A stretch of 64,000 bases of DNA from Flaccisagitta enflata (GCA_965153355.1 OZ231127.1:51646001-51710000); one strand, 5' to 3'. Numbered from the stretch's first letter, positions 41,125 to 52,045 are shown. Translations and numbers: made by a program. Notes: generated by a model from the letters alone, not told the origin.

Positions 41125-43176
41125 GTTATTTCAAAGATACTAAAAATCATGTTTACTATCATAATCATTTACTCCCAAATTTACTTAAAAAAAGCCATTC
41201 AAAACCTTATTTTGCGGATGGCTAGGCACTGCGTAAGGGTAGATAATGATCCATTTGTTTTACTTCATAGAGTTAAATTTGAACGCGTTCTGAAAAAAAC
41301 TCGCCCCGGGAAGTGTCTAGACTCACGACAAGCGTAAATCACCACCGATCTAGGCTTTCTTGGGTTTGTTCGATAGAGATTTGTTTTCTCTCGCGACTTT
41401 TGCTATCTAGAATGGTAGTTTGTTTGTTTGAAATAGATGAGAGGTACAAATATAAAAACGATTCATGACTGACAAACACAACTTTACGTTCAGAGTTAGA
41501 GTCCAGGGACTGAAAGGTCAACTTCAGAGCAGTCCATCAAAATCGTTTTTAAGCAAAAGCATTTCGTCTATGTTATGGTCAAAACAATTTTTGTGACTGT
41601 TTATCTTCAAATTGAGAGGTTATTTCACTTTTCTTACTCGATCTACTTCATCAGGAGGATGATTACTCAATGTAGCGCGTTTTTTTACAAGGCGTTTTCT
41701 GCGTCACTCAGTGCGTAGCACTCAGTTGTGGTGCGTTGCGCATGTGTATAAAGATAGGAAAATAAAGATTTGTTTTTCAAGATATTTCGCAGTTCTCCTG
41801 CCGTTGCATGTAGCCAGACATGAATTGAGGTAAGCTCTACTGTCACACGATCTCCAAAAAATGTTTTTGTCACGATTTTCCACATTTTTAAAAGTAAGGT
41901 GAAGCGCAATGATACATGTGAACTGACACTTGGACTCTGAAAAAAATGTGTGGGGGCAAGTTCTAGAAAATAAGCGTACAATTCATCGACCTTTTTTTTT
42001 CGTCATTTTTGTAAATGAAAAATAATATAACTTGAAATTGATATAAGCTAAAGATTTCTGGTCCCCCTAGTTTTTTTCGCGGCTTCATGTTTCATAGGTG
42101 GGGAAAAAATCCATATTCATAAGCGTCAGGAAGCAACTCTTACTTCTTTACCTAGTAAGGGCAATGTTGAAGAAGCTGTATTAGATCAGTGAGTGGCCGT
42201 TATACAAATTATTGGTCATATACTTGAAGATGGGAGGACAGATAAACGGACAGACATCAATTAACCAAAAGAGGAACTTAAAGTATCACGTGCAAGCTAA
42301 TCATTATTTACAATATGATTTTCAGCCATACACGCCCATATACAGGCCATGATTCCATGATTCCATGTTCAACTGAGCTACAATCAGTTTAAAACTTTTC
42401 CATAATCATCCATGAATATCAGCGTAATTCTGTCGCCATTGTTGAATACTATATGCAGAATTTTATTTGATAGGCACGCGGAGTTGAAAAAAGAAAGTGG
42501 AACAAAGTTTCGGTCGCAAATGCAGCCAGACTTTGTTCAAAAATCGAAATATATCCCGGGAAATTATGTTTATAAGTGTCTCAAATTTCCCGTTGACTTG
42601 GCTTCTTATTTCCTTACTTCAACGACTGATCCGTTCTAAAAATATCTCAACATTTGATGATTCACAACTGCAAGGAGACAAAACTGTAACGGTTGCAATG
42701 GTCAGCAAATGACCATTGTAACAAAATTATCATTAAGACTCATCAGCTTTCATTCGAGACAGCCAAAGTTTTAAAACAAAACGATGCAATAGCGTAGTTC
42801 CTAATAGCCTGCGCTGGATCAAAAAACCTGTTTGAGCATTTTCTGCTTAATTCTTGTTGTTTTTTTTTTTTTAAGATCAAGAGACCGAAAAAAGAGGAAC
42901 AAATTGCCACGCAGCATTTATCGTTCTGCATGTTTATGTCTTCTCCCGTCAAAACGCTCAGAATATGATCAGAACATGATCAAAGTCTGGTCTTCACTTT
43001 GATCTACGGTTAGCACAATACCTTTTTGTCTATTTTGCAGTCAACAAGCAGTTTTCATAGCTTAGCTCGAGTCAAACATCGACAAAAGCCTTCTGTATCT
43101 CTGCCACGATTATACATACGTCAGAAGGACAAATAAAACTGATTGACCAGAAAAGCGAAGAGAAGTATGTAAAAAA
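41125..43176. other. No gene recognised
   Basis: Mixed AT-rich DNA. Frames at 41339, 41685, 42412 and 42743 lack domains and splice support. Confidence 0.45.
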
Positions 43177-43224
43177 AGCTTCAAAATTACAGTCCCCGAC
43201 TGGGGACTGTAATTTTTGAAGCTT
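43177..43224. repeat. 48-bp hairpin
   Basis: AAGCTTCAAAATTACAGTCC and CCAGTCGGGG-side complement (GGACTGTAATTTTTGAAGCT) form a ~22-bp stem with a tiny loop. It is followed by gcacgcgact, a word of the dispersed hairpin family. Confidence 0.8.
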
Positions 43225-43257
43225 TCTCCAGCAGCACGCGACTGAGAAGATTCATGA

Positions 43258-43410
43258 AAAAAAAAAAAAAAAAAAAAAATTTAAAAAAATTTAAAAATTT
43301 AAAAAAAAATTTTTTTTAAAAATTTCAAAATTTCAAAAATTTCTAAAAAATTTCAAAAAAAAAAATTTTTTTCAAAAAAAAAAAAAAAAAAAAAATTTCC
43401 AAAAAAAAAA
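43258..43410 (+). repeat. Poly(A)/AAATTT low-complexity tract
   Basis: Runs of 10-20 A interrupted by ttt, atttc and tttttt. This may include assembly uncertainty in homopolymers. Confidence 0.85.
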
Positions 43411-43818
43411 CCTTAAGAGCCCATGACGGCACACCTTAAACACTAAACAAGAAGGCACACCTTGGTATCCGTGCACACGCGCTCTCTTGTGTGTGTGCGT
43501 GTAAGTAAGTGTGTGTGTGTGTGTGTGTGTGCAAACCTTTTTACCATGAAGGTGAACTTTGACCAGAGCAAATCTTCTGAATACTATAAGTAGTTCAGCA
43601 TTGGGAATTACAAGTAACTAAATTAGTAATTGTTTATCATTTAAATTGTAATAATGAAAATACTATAAAGCTGAACAACAACATGAGTGAATGTAAAATG
43701 ATATTTAACTAATAAATGCATCACACAAAAATCTTTCAACAAATAAATGGTCATCCGCAATATGTAAATAAGAAAAGTGCGAATCTCCTCAATGAACAAT
43801 TCACCCACTCTCACAGCA

Positions 43819-44470
43819 GTAATATATTACTACATAAATATGTTTATATCTCATAAATCAGACTTCAGATTTAAATCGAATTTCAGGGGCTGTTCAATTG
43901 ATGTCCTTTAAATGAATACCAAATTAAAAAATTCACATAACTTTACTACCCTTTGCCTATATGAACTGCTAAAGTCCTAGTAACATATTACTACATAAAT
44001 AAGCTAATATCTCCTAAACCAGACTTCAGATTTAATTCGAATTTTGCAGGGGTGGTTTTTTTACTATCCTTTACTTGTATACCAAATTAAAAAAAAATTC
44101 ACATAAGTTTACTACCCTCTCTGCCTATGTAAATCGCCTAAGTCCCAGTAACATATTACTACATAAATAAATTAGCTAATATCTCATGAACCAGACTTCA
44201 GATTTAATTCGAATTTTGCAGGGGCTGCTTATTCAGTGACCCTTACTTGTATACCAAATTAAAAAAAAATTCACATAAGTTTACTACCCTCTGCCTATGT
44301 AAATCGCCTAAGTCCAGTAAAATATTACTACAAAAATAATAGGCAAAGGGTAGTAAAAGTTAATGAATTTTTCTGAAAATTGGTACACAAGCTCCCATTG
44401 ACATAAAAATATTACTGGTAAAGTTTCATGAACTTCTGAAGTCTGGTTCAAAAAATATGAGAAGGTTTTA
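43819..44470 (+). repeat. ~165-bp tandem repeat with an inverted terminal unit
   Basis: The word agtaacatattactac starts near 43819, 43979, 44147 and 44316 (spacings 160, 168 and 169). Units share 'cagacttcagatttaattcg' and 'ccaaattaaaaaaaaattcac'. From 44338 to 44470 a partial unit runs in the opposite orientation (gcaaagggtagtaaaag ... acttctgaagtctggtt), so the array ends in a fold-back. Confidence 0.85.
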
Positions 44471-44589
44471 AACGCCTAACGAACAGACAGACTACACGAT
44501 CAGGTCCACCTCATAGTCACCGACGAAAACTTTTCGTCGGGGACAAAAATTCGTTTGCTTGTTTAATGATGGCAACGGCAAATGAGGAA

Positions 44590-44662
44590 AACAAGGCCAG
44601 ATACGGCTACCGAAGTCGCGTGCGGGGGCAGGGGCAAAGTATTTGAGGTAAATAGACCGATT
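44590..44662 (+). mobile_element. Truncated dispersed hairpin element, GTCGC subfamily head
   Basis: AACAAGGCCAGATACGGCTA with AGTCGCGTGCGGG box. The array and hairpin are absent. Confidence 0.65.
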
Positions 44663-44928
44663 TTGAACGGACAGGGAGTTGTAAGACGACATAAAAAAGA
44701 ATCGACCGACTCCCGTCTTTTTTAAAATCCCAAACTTTAAAAAAAAAAAAGAATTTTCTAAATGAGATTCTTTGATGAGAGAGTTGAAATAAAATCCCAC
44801 AGCATATATAAATACAAAATTCGCGTGGGTTTACAAAACTTGAAAAATCGATGTCGTCTGCCGGCTTGAGCCTTGTTACTGAGGTGGTGATCTACATAAA
44901 CGAAAAAAGATAGACATGTACGTTGTAA

Positions 44929-45001
<73 letters not shown>

Positions 45002-45655
45002 GTCGTTTTGTCTGAATGTCCATTTCATATGGTACTTAATTCTGAAATTCGTTGGTTACTTTTTATCTATTTCTGTCTGTCTCTATGCTTGTATGGCCTG
45101 TCTGGCCTTTGTCTGTATTTGTCTGTCTTCCGGTCTGTCCCTGTGCTTCTCTCTCTCTATTTTCTCTCTCTCTCTCTCTCACACTTTGTATCATTTGGGA
45201 AAACCGCAAGTACCGCAAAAAACACTTCTCGCCTTTCCCTTGATTATCTGATTGACTGTTTTTCTTACTCAAGTCTTACTCAAGTCTTTCTACTCTGGAC
45301 GGGAGTCCTTTTTCTTTTTTTTTTTTGCTCCGATGTCCTTTTTCCTTTCTCTTCGTTCTTCTTTACTTATGAGCTTCAGAGTTATACTTATTGCCTGACT
45401 GTTGGTCGTTTGTGTGTCTTTTGCGGATGTCAGGCAATCTCCTGGAAAGGGAGTGACCGTCAAAAATCCTAAGTACAAAAATCAAACCGCGTAGATTTTC
45501 ATTCTTGATGGACCTTGTTTTCTGGGTCTTCATTTTATTTGAATCATTGCTCTGATTTACTGATTGATTGTTTGATTAAAAGTTTGATTGATTGATACAT
45601 GAATTGATTGATTGATACGATGTCTCATTGATTGTTCAACCGATTGTTTGATTGA
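44663..45655. other. Low-complexity intergenic DNA
   Basis: (CT)n at 44934-44990, CTGT-rich and CT-rich DNA to 45180, T-rich with GATT repeats 45560-45660. Open frames here are compositional. Confidence 0.55.
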
Positions 45656-45663
45656 TTGATTGA

Positions 45664-45786
45664 TTGATTGATTCGTTCATTCATTCATTCGTTCATTATT
45701 ATTTCGTTCAAAAATTCATTCATTCATTCATTCATTCATTCATTCATTCATTCATTCATTCATTCATTCATTCATTCATTCATTCA
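45664..45786 (+). repeat. (ATTC)n microsatellite
   Basis: Pure TTCA/ATTC units at 45715-45786, preceded by GATT units and imperfect ATTC. Confidence 0.93.
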
Positions 45787-45925
45787 ATTTATTTTCTTTT
45801 TAGCTATTCTTTTTCTTTCTCTCTGTCTCTCTTTATTCATCATTCCGTCTTTCATCAATTCTTTTATCATTCAATCGTGTCTATCTCGCAGGCGATTCAT
45901 TATTCTCCACTCTCCATGTATACTA

Positions 45926-46190
45926 AGGGCGTGTTTCTAGTGATGACCAAAAACGCGTTTCTTCCCATTGAACGTGTTTACAGCTTAAACACATATTCGA
46001 GAATTTCCAACGTCCCATGAGGGAGTAGCGAAATGAGTGAGCGAGCCCGTGAATGGAGCGAGCGAAGTGAAGCGGAGCCGAGCGCTGCGGGGCAAGTGAG
46101 CGGAGTGAGCGGTGCGAGCGAACGATTGAACGTAGCAAGCGACTGAGTGGCCTGTTAAAAATGTGATTGTCTCTGACTAGAAACGCCCCC
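45926..46190. mobile_element. 265-bp CpG-rich TIR element, TA-flanked, copy 1
   Basis: TA at 45924-45925 and 46191-46192. Termini AGGGCGTGTTTCTAGT and ACTAGAAACGCCCCC. The centre (46028-46145) is a purine/CG-rich array of GAGCG, GTGAGCGGAGTGAGCGG words. Confidence 0.78.
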
Positions 46191-46549
46191 TAACTCAGAA
46201 TGGTAATTTGGTCTTGCCCCCTCGTTGAACTCCACCTACACTCATTTATTGCCCAGCCCCCCAAAAGCATCCGCCTCTCAGATGCGCAACTCGTTCAAAC
46301 ACTTGCAGATCTCGAATAATCTGCATGTTTAGAGGGACTAAAGCAAAGACTAAAGCAAACCTTTACTCCAATGTAGCGAGGTATAGGGCTGATGAGTCAG
46401 TCAGTCGCCTAAAATGAGCCAATTGACTGCTGTTTGGCAAACTAGATCTAGATCAAGGCATCGAGGCTATCATTTTGAATCAGTATAAGTAAGTATTAAT
46501 GCCTCTTGGCTGACATTGAAATAGAATCTACGACGGCGGGATTTGGACA

Positions 46550-46786
46550 ATGGTTGTGTTTCTACTGATGACCAAAAACGCGATTGTTCCCGTGAGACGC
46601 GTTTTCAGTGTGAACACATATTCATGAATTTCAACCATCCAACGAGGGAGTGAGCAAAGTGAGGAAGTGATCCCGTGAATGGAGCAAAGCATAGCGCTCG
46701 GAGTGAGTGAGCGGAGTGAGCGGTGCAAGTGAACGAACAAAACAAGCGACCGAGAGGCCCGTTTAAAACACGATTGTTACGAGTAG
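46550..46786. mobile_element. CpG-rich TIR element, copy 2, right end truncated
   Basis: It matches copy 1 (ctgatgaccaaaaacgcg, gaacacatattc, gagcggagtgagcggtgc) with several deletions. Its right terminus stops at gagtaga, where the AACAAGG element begins. Confidence 0.78.
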
Positions 46787-47001
46787 AACAAGGCCGGATA
46801 CACGGCCATCAGTTGCGGACGGGTGTTCAGGGGCGGAAATGCAACTGTCCGCAACTAGAAATGTTCTAAAACGCTCATTTCCTCACTTTTCGACTTCGTG
46901 TCCACGACGGACCGATGGACGGACCGATGGACCGACCGACGGACAGATAGACCAACGGATGGACAATGCCTCTTATAGAGTTGCGTGTCCGCAACTAAAA
47001 A
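46787..47001 (+). mobile_element. Dispersed hairpin element, GTTGC subfamily
   Basis: AACAAGGCCGGATACACGGC, head box AGTTGCGGACGGG, array of GACGGACCGATGGAC (46911-46965), CTCTTATAGA, hairpin GTTGC-gtgtcc-GCAAC, TAAAAA. An extra aactgtccgcaactagaaat at 46845 repeats the tail word internally. Confidence 0.85.
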
Positions 47002-47337
47002 GACCAAATGGACATTCTAACTGGAGCGAACCCAGTAACAGTTTTAAGTCGTCAAACACACAACTGGGCCGTACACCATCATAGGATTGGACGGAAATCA
47101 TTGTTTACCTTCATAGTGTTTCCTGGTATTATGCCTGAAAATGTACCACATTGTAATGCCTAACCTTGAAATCGTGGCAGATATTGAGATCCGTTTTGGG
47201 CCAACTCAATACTGTTTCGGCAATTGTTTCGGCAATCGTCTCGGCAATTCTCGTAAAAGCTTTTTCATAGGCTTGTCAATTCTAAACAAATTGAGCTTAT
47301 ACGCTGGAATTAGTCTCAGTTTATTCATTATTCAAAA

Positions 47338-47425
47338 GGGGTTTTCGCATTGGGGAGATTATCTAGATACTATCTAAATGTCTCCCTATGTGATATCTCA
47401 ATAATTTTCCTAATGCGAAGACCCC
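47338..47425. repeat. 88-bp palindromic element, copy 1
   Basis: GGGGTTTTCGCATTGGGGAG and CCTAATGCGAAGACCCC pair across a short AT-rich centre. Confidence 0.75.
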
Positions 47426-47702
47426 TATAGTCATAGAATGCGCATTGGCTGAAGAATCTGCGGAAACATAGATATTCAATATGGATAATGGACACCTGGG
47501 GAATAATTTGATTTATTCTTTTCATTACATTGATTAAATTTCAACCAAATTTTGAAATGATAAGTGTTAATATGTTACACAATGTGTTTTTTTCTGTTGG
47601 TAACTTTGTAGCATAATGATTATGATAATCTCGATTAAGATCGTACAAAAATCTGAATAAGTTATTAGTTCTTGGCCAATCACGATTGACAAGCAGACAA
47701 TA
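47426..47702. other. AT-rich spacer; nothing recognised
   Basis: Lies between two copies of the small palindromic element. Confidence 0.4.
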
Positions 47703-47778
47703 GAGGTCGTCGCATTGGGAACATTATCGAGATATTACGTAGGGAATATCTCGATAATACGCCCAATGCGACAACCCC
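47703..47778. repeat. 76-bp palindromic element, copy 2
   Basis: GAGGTCGTCGCATTGGGAAC and GCCCAATGCGACAACCCC, with ATTATCGAGATATT pairing AATATCTCGATAAT inside. It shares the CGCATTGGG core with copy 1. Confidence 0.78.
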
Positions 47779-48057
47779 TTGTCTCGCTCACCAACAATGA
47801 GTGCCAGAATGGATGGACGATTACTTCTGTTCGTTATGACTACAACAGTGATGGTCGAAAGAGAAGAATGTATTTGCCATAACAAAATGGTTTTTGAAAT
47901 AAATCAAATTCTTTAACCGTCTTCGCATGCTTTTGCTTTATCTCGATTTAGGTCAGATTGAGAACAAACAGCAATCAGACAAAAAAGAAAAAAAAAAGAA
48001 TTGCAATGGACTGATAATGTGGCCAGTGACATTTATTTCATATTTGAACTATGTAAG

Positions 48058-48060
<3 letters not shown>

Positions 48061-48150
<90 letters not shown>
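48061..48150 (+). repeat. (GA)n microsatellite
   Basis: 45 GA units. The frames of alternating Arg and Glu across it are artefacts. Confidence 0.95.
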
Positions 48151-48153
<3 letters not shown>

Positions 48154-48425
48154 AGAGACAGACAGACAAATAGACTATCATCTTATGTTATCTTGTTCGT
48201 AATGGAATCGGTTTGCAATACATCGATTTTGAAATAATAGGAAATGAGACAGGTAGACAGGCAGAAACGCATTGAAGGAGGAAATGAAAATAGCGACCGT
48301 GAAAATAGACAAGACAAACATTTGCTTATAAAGCCTGCACATGAAATATGCATGGCAGTAATATCATATTGGCTTCGAGCATTAACTCAGGAGGAAATAT
48401 AAGCCAAATATATTCACTTTAAGCG

Positions 48426-48916
48426 TGTGAAAAATGTGTTTTTTGTTGGCTTCGACGATTCCATTTTTTGTGGCATTGCTCTTTTGTCGCCTCTGTGGAT
48501 TTATAGAGTTGCTTGAGATTTTTAATTTTTATCGCATTTTGCTGCTGGAGACGTGTGCGCGTTTTTTATCTTTTTTGCCTTGCATTTTTATCGTTATCGC
48601 GTCATTTTATCGTTTTAGTCTCGTTTTATCGTTTTGGTCTCGTTTTATCTCGATTTGTGTACTAATTTTTTCCCTTTTTTTTGTTCCATTTAGAGTCTTT
48701 TTTGAGAGGTGTGGTGGCAAACTGTCCGTTAATAGATTTTACTCCATAAAAATAGACATATCGGCGGCTATGTAGAATTACGACGGGCTTTATCATTTCA
48801 TCCACACCTCAATATGCAAATTAGACAAAATAAGGACATGTTCACGCTCAGCTAAATAGACATGTGAATCGCTAAAAGCGTGAACCGACGGCAAGAAACT
48901 ATGCCGTAATTTCACA
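48426..48916 (+). repeat. 5' LTR
   Basis: 491 bp, TGTGAAAAATGTG ... TTCACA, so ends are TG..CA with short inverted TGTGAA/TTCACA. It contains a region of ATCGTTTTATCG repeats (48580-48650). If transcription starts near 48729, U3 would be ~300 bp. Confidence 0.93.
48729..48742 (+). promoter_or_regulatory. LTR segment complementary to the primer site; candidate transcript start
   Basis: TTAATAGATTTTAC is the exact reverse complement of 48917-48930. In Tf1-type self-priming the mRNA's first bases pair with the PBS, so a transcript start at about this point is predicted. The same 14 bases are kept in the 3' LTR (54120-54133). Confidence 0.6.
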
Positions 48917-48930
48917 GTAAAATCTATTAA
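48917..48930 (+). promoter_or_regulatory. Candidate self-complementary primer-binding site
   Basis: GTAAAATCTATTAA begins at the first base after the LTR's terminal CA. It does not start with TGG as tRNA-primed sites usually do. It pairs 14 of 14 with the LTR interior at 48729-48742. Confidence 0.65.
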
Positions 48931-49329
48931 AAATCGACGCCGTCTTCACTCGTCTATTCGTGTCTCCTGCCCTGACCCAAGGCTGCTGTCATGCTAAGTG
49001 ACGGCCCCAGGCGCCGGGGCGCCGGGACGTGATGTCAATGAGAGAAACACGCGTTGATAAATCGCTGATGAATCGTCCTTTTATCGTCGAAATGTATTTG
49101 CGCCTTTCCCCATGTGCAATTGGCGTCGGTGGTGGCGAACCTGATCCGTTTTTGGCGTGCTTCTTGCGTGCTTCTTGCGTGCTTCTTGCGTGCTTCTTTC
49201 TTGCGTGCTAAAGACCGACGAGGTGATGCTTAACTGACCCTGAATTTCGACGTGAATTAAGCAAGTGACTACGTCCCAGCAAAATGGACTCTAAAAACGT
49301 TATCGCGCCAGTTTCCATTGGACGCTAAA
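48931..49329 (+). other. Element leader with an 11-bp tandem repeat
   Basis: Untranslated leader between primer site and gag. It holds four copies of gcgtgcttctt at 49156-49208 and a GC-rich gcgccggggcgccggg palindrome near 49012. Confidence 0.7.
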
Positions 49330-49986
49330 ATGTCTGTTCCATCAGCAACGATGGCTGATAGGGGTGTACACGACACCTCCATTTCATCTATGGCATCATA
49401 CTTTGCGGGTTGCCAACATGAACGTATCATTGAGTTACGCGAGATGCGTGCCAATGTGGTTGCGGCATTAAACGAGGCTCAATTGGCCTTCAATTACGTG
49501 GCCAATAATCCCGAAGATGAATTGGCAGCAGCAGATTCAGATTTTGCGCGCGACGGCCTTCAAGCAATCGTGTATCGTTACCTCGCCAAAACCAACGACA
49601 TTTCGAAATCGGGCGAGCTTGACGGTGCATACGACTTGTGGACGTACTCTGCAAATAGCCTGAAAACTGTGCGCAGCAAATGGGCAAAGATGAAATTTTT
49701 CGCAACAGACTTGTATTCCGACAATTTCCCGACAACGGAGGGGATTCTTAGACATTGCCAACGTACTCCTCATACACTGGGGTTTGATACGGAAGCGGTT
49801 GACAAGAGTTTGAACGATGCGAACCGAGGTGAATTAGGTGGCGCGCTAGGGCAGCGAGATGTTAGGCCGACGCAATATTTCTCTACGGAAGGAACAACGC
49901 GGGAGCCGGTACACGAGCAGCTTCAGCAGCACCATCATCGACAACCTCCGGTGTCTCAACAAGCTCGTCAACAGCATCATCAGTAG
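49330..49986 (+). CDS. Gag N-terminal part (LTR element ORF, broken)
   Basis: The first ATG of this frame is 49330. The ~218-residue product is helical and acidic, with an early segment around IIELREMRANVVAALNEAQL. It runs into a Gln/His-rich tail (about residues 190-218) ending at a stop at 49984-49986. I recognise no conserved domain here with certainty; DUF1759-like gag regions of BEL/Pao elements are the nearest idea. The C-terminal gag lies in a different frame, separated by ~320 bp of Gln/Arg-rich, interrupted sequence, so gag is damaged or the linker has gained frameshifts. It would act as the structural protein of an intracellular particle. Confidence 0.65.
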   Translation: MSVPSATMADRGVHDTSISSMASYFAGCQHERIIELREMRANVVAALNEAQLAFNYVANNPEDELAAADSDFARDGLQAIVYRYLAKTNDISKSGELDGAYDLWTYSANSLKTVRSKWAKMKFFATDLYSDNFPTTEGILRHCQRTPHTLGFDTEAVDKSLNDANRGELGGALGQRDVRPTQYFSTEGTTREPVHEQLQQHHHRQPPVSQQARQQHHQ

Positions 49987-50302
49987 CAATATCAAGTCGA
50001 GAGGGATCAGATTGCAAGAGGTGGGAATGGTGATGGTGAGGTCGTCAGGCAGGTGGGTGGTGATCATGAGCAGTCGGTAGTAGTCGGTGGTGGTTATCGA
50101 CATCAGCAACCATCCCAGGAACGCCCGACAGACACAAGTCACCGCGAACCTCAAACCACACAATTCCATCACCTTCTTTCTCATCATCCTCCTCCCTCAT
50201 CTCTTCCACATGGTGCAATTGTAGATTGTAGATGGAGATAGTAAGACCCAGCGACAATCGACAGTTGGTGGTGACTTCCGACGACAACCACCAAGACGTC
50301 AA

Positions 50303-51355
50303 TTGGTTGCAGGCGTTGACTACGTTGAAGAATCTTATCCAATTGATAATCACCAGTTTGATCCTCCTCCTCCTCCTCCTCCTTTATCTCCTTTGACTCG
50401 GCGTCAAACGGGTTCCCATGGGGCACGGCAGGGTTTAGCGCATCAACCCTCAACACTCTCGCCAGATGATGCCATTGGGAATTTCATTGCGGCATCTCAT
50501 GCAGACAATTTCATTCGATGGCGGGAAATTGGTTATAGGAACTTGGAAAAGGCGCGACCAAGATCTCCATACCAGTCATTGACGCCTACAGACTACATTG
50601 TCGTGAAACGGAGATTTCTGGAGGCAGCAAATAACAAGGGAATTACGGAAATGGACATGATTTTGGAGTTACCACATTGGTTTAGTGGCCCTGTAGCTGA
50701 TGTCATCATGACGGCAACAATTGGCGTGACAGCAGAAACTGCCGCCTTTGAGTTGGAGCAGTGTTTTAAACGGATGGACACGATATTCCAGGGGGACTCA
50801 AGTACGGTTGGCGCTCTGCTTGATGGAATTGCATCCGCTCCTCCAATCGCAGGTCATGATTACAAGGCCCACTTTCTCCTATACGCGGAATTGTTGAAGG
50901 CTGAAAAGGTGGCGATGGTGTGTGGAGAGGGAGAGGAGTGTCATAGCGACAATAGACTTCGTCTCATCCTCAATAATCGACTCCCTCATCTCGCCGACAA
51001 ATTTTGGACGGAAAACTTTGAGTCAGAAATGAGTGGCCGGGGTAGCTTTAACTACCATAATTTGGTAGAACTGGTGGAGCGATGGGCAATAATTAAAAGA
51101 AATTGTGGACAAACGTCGCCCTATGAACATTCAACAATATGTGGGGTTTGTGACCACCCCCACCCCACTTCTCAATGTACCATTTTGATGGAAATTCCGG
51201 TTGACTCAAGAGTGGACATTCTATCCAAACGCGATCTCTGTTATCATTGTTTTGCGAAAGGCCACACTGCCAAATACTGTGACAACAAACCGACGTGCCA
51301 AATGTGCGGCCGAGCCCACGCAACACTTCTCCACGGCCGCAATTTCAATCAATGA
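50303..51355 (+). CDS. Gag C-terminal part with three zinc knuckles
   Basis: A 350-codon open frame without an early ATG. It begins with a Pro-rich stretch, then a capsid-like helical region (around ELPHWFSGPVADVIM and FELEQCFKRMDTIF). It ends with three Cys/His knuckles: CGVCDHPHPTSQC (CX2CX3HX4C), CYHCFAKGHTAKYC (CX2CX4HX4C) and CQMCGRAHATLLH (CX2CX3HX4H). The LCYHC...GH...C then C..C...H..LLH arrangement is typical of BEL/Pao gag and serves RNA binding. The frame ends nine codons after the last knuckle, where protease would normally follow. No alternative host-gene identity fits better. Confidence 0.82.
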   Translation: MVAGVDYVEESYPIDNHQFDPPPPPPPLSPLTRRQTGSHGARQGLAHQPSTLSPDDAIGNFIAASHADNFIRWREIGYRNLEKARPRSPYQSLTPTDYIVVKRRFLEAANNKGITEMDMILELPHWFSGPVADVIMTATIGVTAETAAFELEQCFKRMDTIFQGDSSTVGALLDGIASAPPIAGHDYKAHFLLYAELLKAEKVAMVCGEGEECHSDNRLRLILNNRLPHLADKFWTENFESEMSGRGSFNYHNLVELVERWAIIKRNCGQTSPYEHSTICGVCDHPHPTSQCTILMEIPVDSRVDILSKRDLCYHCFAKGHTAKYCDNKPTCQMCGRAHATLLHGRNFNQ

Positions 51356-51790
51356 GCCTCTTTTTTCGTCCAAATTGTCCTCCTTTTCGCCTCATGTCCG
51401 CTCGTGTGCCCTTCATGTCCTTACAAGTCACGCGATTACGAACAGACGCGTCCCCAGCTCCTTGGTCGTCTTCCATTTGTCCGGTGGAGGTGCCTTTGAC
51501 AGCTGGATTTTGGAGACCGGCGATGGGATGCATCCCAATGCGTTCCATATCAACACTTCTAAAACGGATAAGTTTAATTGAAAGAGTGATTGACATTGAT
51601 GATTGCTTGACTGAGTCAATTCGTTTCAATGTATATCCCTTTCTTTTCCCGCCCCTTATCTGTTTAGAGTTTGATAACGTTTTATCGTCCTCTGTTTGTG
51701 TGTTTTCTTTATATTCACCCTACAGTAGCTTCCGGATGTTTTTCTCAATTGCTTGAGCGCGCGCGTTGTCACTGCTGGCCCACGCAGGAA
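51356..51790 (+). other. Post-gag region of the LTR element without pol
   Basis: Where protease and reverse transcriptase should follow, only short overlapping frames exist. None contains a D-[TS]-G protease or Y-x-D-D motif in a convincing context. Confidence 0.6.
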
Positions 51791-52045
51791 GAGAGATGGC
51801 GGCGCCCTTCGTCTCGGTGCTTTTCCAAGATGGCGCTGATCGATCTCCTTTTCTCCATCTTTTTCTCCTCCTCCTCCTCCTCCACTGGCTACGTCTCTCG
51901 ATGTTCGATGGAAAAGAATAGGATTCTCCAAAAGTCGATCTCCGCCCTTTTTTCCTCATCGTTGCTTTTAGGTGATGGGGTCGTGACGTTTTGCGGGGAT
52001 ATATAAAAAGGGGGAAGGAAAAGGGACGGCGTCTTTGCAGATTCG
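51791..52045 (+). promoter_or_regulatory. Internal core-promoter-like region in the LTR element
   Basis: YY1-like words AGATGGCGGCGCCC (51795-51808) and CCAAGATGGCGCTG (51826-51839) precede a TATA box TATATAAAAAG at 52000-52010. The sequence around +25 to +35 is pyrimidine/purine mixed (gacggcgtctttgcag). It lies where pol is missing, so it could be captured host DNA or a second promoter. Confidence 0.45.

Noticed and set aside
51470-51581. A 'WILETGDG' word after gag that recalls the protease region of copia-type elements
   Set aside because: It is in a short frame different from gag, lacks a D-[ST]-G active site and following RT, and conflicts with the BEL-like knuckles.
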